NCBI RefSeq assembly: GCF_014610845.1
Contig: NZ_JABTCG010000001.1
Coordinates: forward strand, 1,079,068 to 1,143,067
Length of the DNA stretch: 64,000 bases
DNA from: Maribacter arenosus
GTDB lineage: Bacteria; Bacteroidota; Bacteroidia; Flavobacteriales; Flavobacteriaceae
Direction of reading: 5' to 3'
The translations under genes were made by a program, and so were the position numbers. A model generated the notes under the pieces. It worked only from the letters and a program-made list of their open reading frames with translations, had not been told where the DNA came from and made no database searches. This document shows, piece after piece, positions 16,764 to 26,800 of this stretch. Numbering within the stretch: the first letter of the stretch is position 1; the number at the start of each line of letters is the position of its first letter.

Positions 16764-17708
16764 CTATTTTTCAACCAATTGATTTGAAAAATATTCCCTC
16801 ATTACCAATTTTGGAGTCCTGTCTACCTTAAATAATCCCCAGTGTTTTTCGGGCTCAAGAGCTTCTCCCGATCCTTTCCAGGGTTCATCAAAAGCCTCGA
16901 AAACAAATGTAAGAATGTCATTCTCTTCGCACCAATCAACCAAATCATTGTAGTAAATTTGCTGGTGTTCCTCACTTACATTACTCGGGCAAATGCCTTT
17001 TCCGTTAGAAAAAGTTGTCCATCCTGCCTCAGTGATTACCACAGGCTTGTTCGGATAAGTGTCGGCCACGGCATAATAATTTTCCTTAGTGTACTCCAAT
17101 GCCTCATGAATGAGCTTGTATTCCCATACGGGATAGGTATGAATCGAAATAAAATCGACTTCCTCGACCAATTCTTTTAACTTATCAAGCCAAGGAAGGT
17201 AGTTTTCGCAAAAGGTAACAGGTTGTTTCGCTCCATTTTTAATCATCCTTACGTACTTGATGACATTGTCAACGGGGACATAGTGATCGGTCCAATCTAC
17301 GCAAGCTTCATTTCCTGCAGATAACGAGAAAATAATATCGGGATACTGGTTTGCCAAATGAATCAATTTATTGATTTGAGTGTCATTTGATATTTTGTTT
17401 TTCTCGAGTTGCTTCTCAGAATATGTCCCTCCCCAAGGGCAGCCATAATTGTTTGCCTCTGCAACTATGTAAGCCCCTAACATTACTTTAAAATCAAAAT
17501 TTTCTTTTTGGATAACATCCAATACAATTTCGGCATGCACATCACAATCGTAGAGTCTTAAGTATTTCCAATGCTTATGAAGTATTAAAAGATCTTCTTT
17601 TATCTCCTCATAAGTAGGAACTTTTCCTCCAGGCATTTGCCCTTCCCTAAAACCGGAATAACATATAGCCCTTCCAGGTTCGATTTGTAATTCCTTGGTA
17701 TATTTCAT
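16764..17708 (-). CDS. Glycoside hydrolase family 17 protein, no signal peptide
   Basis: 314 residues forming a TIM barrel of the GH17 (beta-1,3-glucan active) type. The acid/base is Glu134 (SAGNEACVDW) and the nucleophile Glu227 (VVITEAGWTT), 93 residues apart. RLYDCDVHAEIV and FISIHTYPVWEY are typical strand ends. No signal peptide or lipobox is visible, so it should act in the cytoplasm on imported beta-glucan oligosaccharides. It is the last gene of the laminarin operon, 38 bases after the preceding GH17. It is more diverged from the two neighbouring GH17 domains than they are from each other and closer in layout to the lipoprotein GH17 at 22538-23836. Endo-, exo- or transglycosylase activity cannot be decided. 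Confidence 0.85.
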   Translation of the reverse strand: MKYTKELQIEPGRAICYSGFREGQMPGGKVPTYEEIKEDLLILHKHWKYLRLYDCDVHAEIVLDVIQKENFDFKVMLGAYIVAEANNYGCPWGGTYSEKQLEKNKISNDTQINKLIHLANQYPDIIFSLSAGNEACVDWTDHYVPVDNVIKYVRMIKNGAKQPVTFCENYLPWLDKLKELVEEVDFISIHTYPVWEYKLIHEALEYTKENYYAVADTYPNKPVVITEAGWTTFSNGKGICPSNVSEEHQQIYYNDLVDWCEENDILTFVFEAFDEPWKGSGEALEPEKHWGLFKVDRTPKLVMREYFSNQLVEK

Positions 17709-17746
17709 GGACTATTGGTATCGTTACTAATGAACTTTTATACTAT

Positions 17747-18658
17747 CTAAAATTTTAATTTTTCATCTTTATCCCACAATCCCCAATATGCGCCAACATC
17801 ACCTTCAGGTCCAACTTTCCATGATTCATCAAAAGAGGAAAAATAGAACATCTCAATATTCTGTTTGGCAGACCAAACTTGGGCATTGATAAAATATTTC
17901 ATTGCATTTTCAGCTGATGGCTGGGCGCCTTTTAATCCTGTTCCTTGACTTGGCCACCCCGTCTCTGTAATAATAACCTTTTTACCATTAGCGGCATGTG
18001 TGGCTTGTCCGTACATCTGTTGCATATGACCTAAGGAATATTCGAACGGACAGCCTTCCCAATAGGGATAACAATTGGCTAAAATGACATCACATAAGGT
18101 GGTAATTCGAGGATGTTCACTAAACTCATAGTACGCATCTACATAACCCACAGGAATGCCCTCTGGCAGCTTCGCTTTTACACGTTCAATGAAACCTATT
18201 AATTCTTCCTCACTCAAATCGTTTCTGTATAACACTTCGTTACCAACGGCTGCGATATCAACAAATCCTTCATTGGTCAATTGAATAAGTCCTTCTATTT
18301 CCCGCTCATTTATTTCAGGGTCATCTCCCAACCATGCCCCAACTAAGGTTTTAATGCCATATTCCCGAGCTATTTTAGGTATAAACTCATTGCCTTCTGT
18401 GCAAGAAAAGGAACGAACCCATTTGGTATATGGTTTAATGATCTCCATTCGCCTTCTCACCTGCTCTTCAGTAATAACATCACCCGGTTTCTGCCCATCT
18501 TCATAAAGGCTGAAACACAAACCGTGCATTCCACTTTTTAACGTTTTTCGCCATAATTTTTCAAGATCTTTTGATAGGTACTTACTAAAATCAACACCAA
18601 CTTGTTGGGTTAAATCAATATCCTTTATTGAAAATTCTTGTCCTTCTCTGTACGACAT
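17747..18658 (-). CDS. Glycoside hydrolase family 17 protein, no signal peptide
   Basis: 303 residues; a GH17 TIM barrel with acid/base Glu141 (AVGNEVLYRN) and nucleophile Glu232 (IITETGWPSQG). No export signal, so predicted cytoplasmic. Over nearly its whole length it parallels the C-terminal part of the neighbouring transporter fusion: PYTKWVRSFSCTEGNEFIPK, GYVDAYYEFSEHP and FYFSSFDESWKVGPEGDVGA all have close counterparts there. This indicates a tandem gene duplication. It starts 14 bases after the fusion gene. Likely role: cleavage of imported beta-1,3-gluco-oligosaccharides. Confidence 0.88.
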   Translation of the reverse strand: MSYREGQEFSIKDIDLTQQVGVDFSKYLSKDLEKLWRKTLKSGMHGLCFSLYEDGQKPGDVITEEQVRRRMEIIKPYTKWVRSFSCTEGNEFIPKIAREYGIKTLVGAWLGDDPEINEREIEGLIQLTNEGFVDIAAVGNEVLYRNDLSEEELIGFIERVKAKLPEGIPVGYVDAYYEFSEHPRITTLCDVILANCYPYWEGCPFEYSLGHMQQMYGQATHAANGKKVIITETGWPSQGTGLKGAQPSAENAMKYFINAQVWSAKQNIEMFYFSSFDESWKVGPEGDVGAYWGLWDKDEKLKF

Positions 18659-18672
18659 AATTTCTTATTTTC

Positions 18673-21021
18673 TTAGTTACCAAATTTTATCTTTTCATTT
18701 TTATCCCATATTCCCCAACGGGAACCAACATCACCTTCATGATGGACTTTCCATGATTCGTCGAACGACGAGAAATAGAACAATTCCACATCATTGCTCT
18801 TTGCCCAATTATTTGCGCTGATAAAATACTTCATTGTATTTAGTGATGAAGGTAAGGCCTTATTGATTTTTTCTCCTTGATTTGGCCAACCTGTCTCAGA
18901 AATAATCACAGGTTTACCTTTTGAAACATTCTTGACAACTGAATACATCTGTTTAAGGTAAAGTGTAGAACGATCAAAATTGTATCCTTCCCAAAATGGG
19001 TAGCAGTTGATTAGAATTACATCGCAGGCGTCAATAAGTGCCGGTCGATCAAGAAACTGATAATAGGCATCAACATAGCCTATTTTTATGTTTGGCAATG
19101 CACTTTTCACCTTATCAATATAAGACAGGATTTCAAGCTCTGTCAGTTCATTTCGCATCAACACCTCATTACCAATGACCGCCATATCCACATATCCATT
19201 TTGCCCTAAATCAATCAAGGTTTCTATCTCCTCGTCATTTTTTGTTTTGTCATTCCCGATCCAAGCACCGACCATTGTTTTTAATCCTTTCTTATGTGCT
19301 ACTTTAGGAATGAACTCATTTCCATCGGTACATGAAAAAGACCTCACCCATTTGGTGTAAGGTGCAATCACATCCATTCTCCGCTGTATTTGGTCTTCTG
19401 ATAATTGATCCCCAATATTTTGACCTTCCATGTACGGGCTAAAACAAAAGCCGTGCACTCCTTTATTCAAGGTAGCTGAAAAAAGTTTCTTGATTTCCCG
19501 TTCAGATTTTGAGGTAAAATCCAAGTCTGTGTTTGACCTGTAACCTGAATCAATCCCGACGAGTGTTAATAGTTTACCTTTTTTATAGTAAGTAGAGAGT
19601 TGCGGTGTGGTTTTGCTTTTGCGTTTATCTAATTCCGCACGTATTTCATTGGCTCGTTCTTCAGTAACATTATAGTTTCGCATTATAAGCATTGCAACTA
19701 TTGTTCCTACCATTGGGAAAAAGCAAAAGAAAGCATGCAGGCCATCAACCGCTCCCAGTTGTTCGGTTGTTGCCAAATCAGGGTTAAAACCAACAATGCC
19801 AATAATTACCCCACTAAGTGCTCCAGCTATGGCAAAGCCTACTTTTACCATCCACCAATAAATTGCACCAAAAATACCTTCCCGTCTTTTACCTGACTTC
19901 AATTCATCTATATCGATTACATCCGCAGTCATTGACATCATGATGGTAAATAAGCTCCCTATTCCAAAAGAGAAGAAGGGCAATGCAATGATGTACAACC
20001 AAGGTTTTCCCGGCACAAAGAGAAAATACATCATTATGTAGCCTACAATCGAAATCGCTTGGGCCCACATAAACGCCTTTTTCTTACCCATCATTTTTGA
20101 CATCCAAGTAACCACAGGAATTACAATAAAAGTGGTTCCCAACGCTCCTATGCAACCGAATAATGCGACCCAAATACCAGTAGCAGCTGCATCACCATTA
20201 AATAGTCTATAAACAATAACAAAATAGGTTAGCGCAGCTACGGTATTAAATGCATTAAAAATCAAAAACGTGGCACCACATATCTTCCTAAACTCTTCTA
20301 TTTTAAAGGCATCCTTAAAACTTTCAACAATTTTCTTCAAACTACCCCCGATATTGGCAAAGTTCAGTGGCTCATAATTTTCTTCAAGGGTCGATTTGCT
20401 CTTAATAAACAAGGCAGGTACCATGGCAGCAATTGCACATGGTACGGCCACCCAAACAGCCAATTCGCGAACAGCGACATCTTGAGACGGAAACCATTCT
20501 GGATCATCCATAATCACCCAAAACCATGGCGCAATAACCCACGCCCATTGGCCAATCCATTGTGCAACAGCCATAATGTTGGTTCGTTCGTGAAAATCAT
20601 CGCTCATTTCATAGCCCATAGCGACATAGGGTACACTAAAAAAGGTAAGCCCCAAATAAAAGACGATTGACCATAAAAAGAAATACCAAAAATTATATTG
20701 TAAAGAATTATGCGTATATAATTGCCACATAATGGTAAACGCCACACCCATTAAAATTGCACCAATTAAAACATATTGTTTGCGTCTTCCCCATTTCGAT
20801 TTGGTATTATCAGAAATGAAACCCATTATAGGATCTGTAATAGCATCAAAAACTCTTGGAAAAAAATAAACAAGAGACCATAACCATCCATTAAATCCAA
20901 ATGATTGTACAAGTACAACCATAAATATTCCTAGAATTGCTGGGAACATTTGATTGGCGAGCATTCCTACGCCAAATGCTACTTTTTGACCGAATGGGAC
21001 TTTAATTGTGGTTGTGGACAT
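18673..21021 (-). CDS. Fusion: GPH-family (MFS) sugar transporter plus C-terminal GH17 domain
   Basis: 782 residues in one uninterrupted frame. Residues ~1-460 are a twelve-helix glycoside-pentoside-hexuronide:cation symporter, with the signature DAITDPIMGFISDNTKSKWG near residue 61 and a second cytoplasmic loop with DELKSGKRREG near residue 370. A charged linker (EERANEIRAELDKRKSK) leads to a complete GH17 barrel at ~490-782 with acid/base Glu619 (VIGNEVLM) and nucleophile Glu709 (IISETGWPNQG). The C-terminus of GPH carriers is cytoplasmic, so the enzyme would meet substrate as it enters the cell. There is no Met at the domain junction, which argues against two overlapping genes. Both halves look functional. 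It lies between GH30 and a stand-alone GH17 paralogue in the laminarin operon. Confidence 0.9.
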   Translation of the reverse strand: MSTTTIKVPFGQKVAFGVGMLANQMFPAILGIFMVVLVQSFGFNGWLWSLVYFFPRVFDAITDPIMGFISDNTKSKWGRRKQYVLIGAILMGVAFTIMWQLYTHNSLQYNFWYFFLWSIVFYLGLTFFSVPYVAMGYEMSDDFHERTNIMAVAQWIGQWAWVIAPWFWVIMDDPEWFPSQDVAVRELAVWVAVPCAIAAMVPALFIKSKSTLEENYEPLNFANIGGSLKKIVESFKDAFKIEEFRKICGATFLIFNAFNTVAALTYFVIVYRLFNGDAAATGIWVALFGCIGALGTTFIVIPVVTWMSKMMGKKKAFMWAQAISIVGYIMMYFLFVPGKPWLYIIALPFFSFGIGSLFTIMMSMTADVIDIDELKSGKRREGIFGAIYWWMVKVGFAIAGALSGVIIGIVGFNPDLATTEQLGAVDGLHAFFCFFPMVGTIVAMLIMRNYNVTEERANEIRAELDKRKSKTTPQLSTYYKKGKLLTLVGIDSGYRSNTDLDFTSKSEREIKKLFSATLNKGVHGFCFSPYMEGQNIGDQLSEDQIQRRMDVIAPYTKWVRSFSCTDGNEFIPKVAHKKGLKTMVGAWIGNDKTKNDEEIETLIDLGQNGYVDMAVIGNEVLMRNELTELEILSYIDKVKSALPNIKIGYVDAYYQFLDRPALIDACDVILINCYPFWEGYNFDRSTLYLKQMYSVVKNVSKGKPVIISETGWPNQGEKINKALPSSLNTMKYFISANNWAKSNDVELFYFSSFDESWKVHHEGDVGSRWGIWDKNEKIKFGN

Positions 21022-21032
21022 ATTACTTATTT

Positions 21033-22529
21033 TTAGTTTGGTTGTACTATTATTGTTTGTATGGCTTGTGCATCAATACTTATAACTTTTTTTAACTCTC
21101 CCAATGAAAGTTGAAAATGCATTTCTTCTTTATCCTGATTGAATACTACAACCGCAATCGAACCATCTGGATTCTTGGCAGCTGTAATCAATAAAGTCCT
21201 ATCAGAATTTTCGATTCCGATCTTAACAGCACCCGGTCTTATATATTTACTAAAATGCGCCATCGTGTAGAACAGAGGTGTAAAATAGACCTCATCTTTC
21301 TCGGGATCCACTATCACTGGGGCAATACACCAGTTTTTAAACCAATTCGGACCTCCTTTAGTGTCAAGTACCATATTCCAATCTACCCAACCATCAACCC
21401 AATTGTTCAAGCATCCTATGATATCCCTGGCATAACGATTTACTGGTGCATATTTTGGGTGTAGATGTTTGTCCTCTTCCGGAGCCCATTCCCAACCCCA
21501 ATCAGTTGCTTCTTTTTCCCAATACCATGCATCATCTTGCCATACAGGAATTTCTGCATCTACACATGCCTCGGATTGAATAAGAAGTTTATCTGGAGCT
21601 TTTTTATGGGCATACTGAAGTTCTTCAGGAAAAACTTCAAAGGTGCTGGCATACCAATGTATTGCTGTACCAGCGAAATATTTTGAACTGGCCTCATCCC
21701 GGAACATTTCATCCACCCATTCCTTTAGGTGTTCCCGATTTTGATCATACCCTAATATTTTTAAATTTCCTTTGCCGTCGGCTTCTAATTTTGGCCCTAA
21801 ATGATTTTGGACAAAATCGGTCATTTCTTTGGGGGTAAAATGCATACTTTCCCAATTGTTACCATTACCCAATGGTTCATTTTCCACGGTAAATCCCCAG
21901 ATATCAATGCCCTCTGCTTTATAAGCGTCTACGTATTTAGAGAAGAAAAGTGCCCAAGTATCATAATATTCTGGCAATAATTTTCCTCCGACCCAATTGT
22001 TATTGTCTTTCATCCAAGGAGCTGCAGTCCAAGGTGAGGCAAAAATCTTGAACCCGTGCTTAGATGCTGCCATAGCTTCCTTGATCATAGGAATCAAGTC
22101 GTCTTGATCTTCTTTAATGGAAAAATGCTCCAAGGCCTTATCCCCTTCTACCGGGCTGTATGAGTAATTACTTATAGAGAAGTCGCAAGAATTCATGTGT
22201 GTACGTGTTAACGAATAATTTGCTCCATCTTCACTGAAATAGGCATCAATTATTTTTTGGCGATTCTCTTTGCCCAATTGGTTCAATAAATAGGCCGAAG
22301 ATTCTGTAAAAGCACCACCAAACCCTGTTATGGTCTGAAATTCTTCTTCAGGAACTATTTTTATTTCGACTGCATTCCCTTGTTTAGCGAATTCTGTGAC
22401 CTTTTTAAGTTTATTTCCACTAGCGGAAGTCTCATAAACTTCAACCTCTAATGTCCCATCCTCTTTTTTGTTGCAACTGACCATGATTAAAATCGATAGC
22501 ATTAGTACCCAGTAATGTCGTGTTTTCAT
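21033..22529 (-). CDS. Glycoside hydrolase family 30 lipoprotein (beta-1,6-glucan-active type)
   Basis: 498 residues with lipobox IMVSCNKKEDG, so membrane-anchored outside the cytoplasm. The GH30 barrel plus side beta-domain is recognisable from ITGFGGAFTESSAYLLNQL, RTHMNSCDFSISNYSYSP, the acid/base Glu218 in GFTVENEPLG and the nucleophile Glu320 in LIQSEACVD. WYASTFEVFPE and the C-terminal FSKYIRPGAVKIG are also typical. GH30 enzymes of flavobacterial laminarin loci remove the beta-1,6-linked glucose branches so that GH17 and GH16 can act on the main chain; that role is inferred here from context. It starts 8 bases after the lipoprotein GH17 gene and ends 11 bases before the fusion gene. Confidence 0.9.
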   Translation of the reverse strand: MKTRHYWVLMLSILIMVSCNKKEDGTLEVEVYETSASGNKLKKVTEFAKQGNAVEIKIVPEEEFQTITGFGGAFTESSAYLLNQLGKENRQKIIDAYFSEDGANYSLTRTHMNSCDFSISNYSYSPVEGDKALEHFSIKEDQDDLIPMIKEAMAASKHGFKIFASPWTAAPWMKDNNNWVGGKLLPEYYDTWALFFSKYVDAYKAEGIDIWGFTVENEPLGNGNNWESMHFTPKEMTDFVQNHLGPKLEADGKGNLKILGYDQNREHLKEWVDEMFRDEASSKYFAGTAIHWYASTFEVFPEELQYAHKKAPDKLLIQSEACVDAEIPVWQDDAWYWEKEATDWGWEWAPEEDKHLHPKYAPVNRYARDIIGCLNNWVDGWVDWNMVLDTKGGPNWFKNWCIAPVIVDPEKDEVYFTPLFYTMAHFSKYIRPGAVKIGIENSDRTLLITAAKNPDGSIAVVVFNQDKEEMHFQLSLGELKKVISIDAQAIQTIIVQPN

Positions 22530-22537
22530 AATATAGG

Positions 22538-23836
22538 TTATTTCTGTTTTTCGGCTATTTCCTTAGCAGTTGGTGGGACTTCTACATCTTTCATTAAGGT
22601 ATCTTTATCCCCATCGAATGTTTTGGCAATAGTATTTCCATTTCTTGTCAATCCTTCAAAAACCCCATTATCCACAGCATCCCATAATGCATATTTTGCT
22701 TTGCCATCAACCGTAAATAATCCGAAATGGTTTTCTGACCCCATTTTATTATCAGCATCTTTCCATGGTTCATTAAAAGCCTCAAAGTAGAAACATGAAA
22801 TACCCGCTTCATTGGTCCATTTGCGTATATGCTTATAGTACAATGCTTCTTTATATTCATCCGTAGCTCTTGATCCAGAAGGTCCATAAAAACCATCAGA
22901 AACAGTCGCCCAACCTGTTTCGCCAATATGAATGGGTTTCTTAATGCCCAAACTAGCCACATAATTCGAAACACTGTCATATTGGGCTTTGGCAAAATCC
23001 AATGCTCTGAGCATCGCAGCATCGATTTTTTTGATGTCCGATAACTTTGATTCATTTTCTGGAACTCCCCAAAATTTAGGGTTATAATGCGTATTATGAT
23101 AAGGATAGGTATGCATTGAAATAAAGTCTACAGCACTAACCAATTTTTCAAGATCTTCGGTATGATAACTCGCATCACCTCCGCCCCATGAAGAAAAATC
23201 ATCAGAACTGGTTATCCATAAATCCTTAGGAAGCTTTCCTTCCTTCTTCAAATCTTGGAGATAGTTTACCCATTTTAAGATAACCGAAGGCTGTACGTAA
23301 TACGTTGCTGCCCAACGCACCATGGCCTCGTTACCTACTGCAATTACTTTCACAATATCTGGATATTGATTTGCCAAATAGGCCGCTACTAAAATTTGAT
23401 TTGCATTAGCTTCACTTTCTTTTTCATGATCCGGCTCCATATCTGTCCATGCATTTTTACAATCTATCCAAGCACCTAGCATGACGTACATTTCAAAATT
23501 TGGGTCGTCTTGTTTTAATTCACTAATAGCTTTTATTAGATTAGTAGCTTGAGGCAAGTGCACTTTATAGGTGCGTAGAATTTTAATACCCATCGCCGCC
23601 AAAATTCCCAGATCCTCTTTGAGCTGTTCTATTGCGGGTTCAATGTCGTGATCGACATGTCTATACCCTCCATAGGACATGGCCAAATAATCTGGATTTC
23701 CCAAAATGTCTTTTGCACTTAAACTTACTTGTTCTTTCACGGTATCCGGGTTACTTTCTTTATTAGGTTCGTTCTTGCAAGAAAAACTAAAAATCATTGA
23801 TAATAGAACCATAGTTGTTTTTAAATGTTTCTTCAT
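22538..23836 (-). CDS. Glycoside hydrolase family 17 lipoprotein
   Basis: 432 residues. A lipoprotein signal (IFSFSCKNEP) anchors it in the periplasm or on the surface. A linker is followed by a GH17 barrel with acid/base Glu170 (AVGNEAMVRW) and nucleophile Glu306 (HIGETGWATV), 136 residues apart, which is more than in the cytoplasmic GH17s (90-93) because of an insertion around SSDDFSSWGGGDASYHTEDL. FISMHTYPYHN and CFYFEAFNEPWKDA are typical GH17 strand ends. It probably trims laminarin oligosaccharides before they cross the inner membrane. It lies 9 bases after the phosphorylase gene. Confidence 0.87.
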   Translation of the reverse strand: MKKHLKTTMVLLSMIFSFSCKNEPNKESNPDTVKEQVSLSAKDILGNPDYLAMSYGGYRHVDHDIEPAIEQLKEDLGILAAMGIKILRTYKVHLPQATNLIKAISELKQDDPNFEMYVMLGAWIDCKNAWTDMEPDHEKESEANANQILVAAYLANQYPDIVKVIAVGNEAMVRWAATYYVQPSVILKWVNYLQDLKKEGKLPKDLWITSSDDFSSWGGGDASYHTEDLEKLVSAVDFISMHTYPYHNTHYNPKFWGVPENESKLSDIKKIDAAMLRALDFAKAQYDSVSNYVASLGIKKPIHIGETGWATVSDGFYGPSGSRATDEYKEALYYKHIRKWTNEAGISCFYFEAFNEPWKDADNKMGSENHFGLFTVDGKAKYALWDAVDNGVFEGLTRNGNTIAKTFDGDKDTLMKDVEVPPTAKEIAEKQK

Positions 23837-23845
23837 CCCAATAAT

Positions 23846-26800
23846 TTATTTGTTTATCGATGCTATTATTTGTTTGATTTCTCCTGTTCGTTCAAATACT
23901 TTCTTACTTGTTGCCAGGTCAAGGTTTAAGCGGTCATATTCAAGAACTGAATCATCACTCATAATTACTTTCATTCCCTCTTTCCCTGCCAATTTGTAGA
24001 TGATAGGAATCTGGCAATAGGTAAAGCAAATTGACCCTATCTCAAGTTCAATTTCTTCTATATCCTTCTTGATATTCACATAAGTGAATGTCTCTGCCTT
24101 TTTTAGGAATTCTTCTTTTCTTAACAAACGAGGGTTAAACATTAGTTTGCCTTCTGATACGAATACGCCCAGTTCCCCGAATCGGCTTAAAATATCTTCT
24201 TTTACCTGACCGGTCATACCCGGTTGCTGGGCACCTTTTGTCGCTGGTGTATGGGAATAAGGGTCAGTTGGGAAAGCACCATATAATTCTGGGGATTTAT
24301 GAACTCCTATCCCCTCATTGATTTCATAATAGTGTTCTAATAACTTTCCTATTGTCACTTCGCTTTCATTATTTCCAATTGCCAATAAACAGGTTTCTTG
24401 AACGCTCAACAGTAATTTCGAAACCATATGCCAATAGATAGACCCTAAACCTTCATAACCAAAGAAGGTTCCTGAACGACCTGTGAAGGATTTGTGATCG
24501 AAAATTTCTTCGAACGTATCTAGGAGCAAGTCTTTATCTTTTTCAATCAATTCTCCATATGGCTCGGATGGAAGCTTAGACAATGCTTCTATTAAGCTTT
24601 TGGCATTATTAAATGTTCCGTTAAAATGGTAGTTGCCCTGAACATCCTGTAGAACTATCTGTTTGTTCCCGTCTTTTAAAAGTCGTTTTAGTAAGGCAGA
24701 TGCTTCTATATTTTTAGTAGAAATATTGTTTTTTACATCGAACCTCGGTAATTCTTTGTTCGGATATAATATATAACTGTATTGATCCGGTCTAAACAAG
24801 GCACTCGCTTTTAAAGCGTCTAATACCTCTAATGATTCCGCCCCCGAAATATATCCGGAACTTAATACGGCCACCTGTCCTTCCAGCATTTCCGGCAAGT
24901 AAGAAATAGATACTTCTGAATCATTCTTTATTGTCATTAAATTGTAGGCATGATAAAGGTTATCATCCCTTTTATTGGCATCAATGGAATGATCCAAGTA
25001 CTTTTTGGAGATTTCAAGAAAGCGCAACAGATCATTTTTGGTTATGGCCTCTTTATCACCTGAAAAACCATTTTCATAAATATGTGTTCTATAATCACTC
25101 CCTGCACTTCCAAGTCCGTCTAATACTGTCTTTCTATCCTTATCGGAAACTTTCCCAGTAAGAATGCTTTCATTTTTATTTAAGGTCGAAAGCACTTTAT
25201 TAAAGAATTCGGCTAATTCGATTGAAACCTCACTGTCTTTACCAGGTCGATTTTTAACAATGCCCTCAAGGAAGTTTAAAAATCGTCGTAAATAATATAG
25301 CGTGACCATCGATACGCCATTTCCTACCAAGGCATTGTTGGCGTCATTCCATTCAGGCCTTTGTGTATTCATCCAGATTCCTCCTTCTGGAATAAAGTTC
25401 GACACCTTGGCCAATACGGTTGCCAATAATTTTTCGACAAGATTTACTTTGTAGATAAAGTGGTTCCTATCGCTAAGTAAGGCACCATCGGCACCCAGTT
25501 CGATTCTTTTTTGGGCAATCCTTTGATCCGATTCATGGTCAAAATCAATCGTATCCTTGGGGTTGGCCAAAATATCCCGGTAGCTTTTTATTTTGTAAGG
25601 CACATTGGCGTATACAAATATGTCTTGTTTAAAATATGTCGCTAATTTGTTGGGATAATGGTCTTCGATAAACTCCAAGAACTTTAGTAGATAGATGATT
25701 TGATGATCTCCCCAATACCCTATATATGACCATGGATCATCGGGTTCTATGGTTTCCCAATCAAATCCTCCTTTTGTGACACGGTAAGGATTGTAACCGT
25801 CAAAGGTGGTTGCATTCAAAAATTTATGGATCATACTTTCGATGAACTCTGGGTAAGAATGTGCCAAGGCTTCCCAGTTTTGAAAAATGTCACGCCAATT
25901 ACCTTCATAATCCAATATTTTTGAACCATCTAGTTCATTGGTCGTGTTAATTGAAAATCTGTTCCAAGGTCTACTGGGGTCTCCATGCCTTCTACTAAAT
26001 TTAAGAGGCATGTATTCAATCGCAAGTCTTTTAAAGTTTTTGTCCTGATCTTTCTCTGTTAAGGATTTCAAATGACCAAGTGTAAATACTTCTGGAAGAT
26101 TTCTTAAGAGATCTTCCTTTTTCTTGAATACTTTTTTACTCGCGTTTTCAATGTATTTTACAAAATCCCATTTTTCAATATGATAGCCATCATCAAAAAT
26201 ACCCCCACGCATAATATTAAAAAGGGTATTTGAAAAATGTCTTGTATTCCTTAGTTTGTCCGCTGTGAGCTGTATCCCGTCAGAAGCCCCATTCAACTCC
26301 AGTAAATTTCCAGACCCTAGTTCTATGTCTTCCTGAATAATTGGGATTATATCGGTTTTACTTTTAATCAGTTCGGTGATTTCACTGATATTGACCATGG
26401 ATTGGTTTACATTGGCCACTATCATCCAGGTTTTTTCACTACCGGGTTCCAATGCCATATCCGAACAAACAAAATAAGCGCCTTTCTCGGCCTTAATATC
26501 TATCTCTTGTTCAATCTCTTTACCCCTCCTGAAGGCATCAAGTTGTAGGGAAGAAACCAAATATTTGGCATTTTCAATACCCGCCGACCAGGCAATTGTC
26601 GCTTTTAGGGCTTCACTAGGTTCGGCCTTATCAACAATAATGGCACTCAGTGCATATATGCCGATGCCAACTTCTGCCTCCAATTCATTTTTTTTGTAAG
26701 CATCGACCAAATTACTTTGTCTATTCTGTAGGTCGGATATAACACCAAAGGGAATTATATTTTGAATTCCGTCCAACACGGTAACTTGAATCCCGTTATT

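Noticed and set aside
18673..21021. Transporter-GH17 fusion as two overlapping or read-through genes
   Set aside because: The frame is continuous, and there is no start codon near the domain junction; a sequencing error remains the only alternative.
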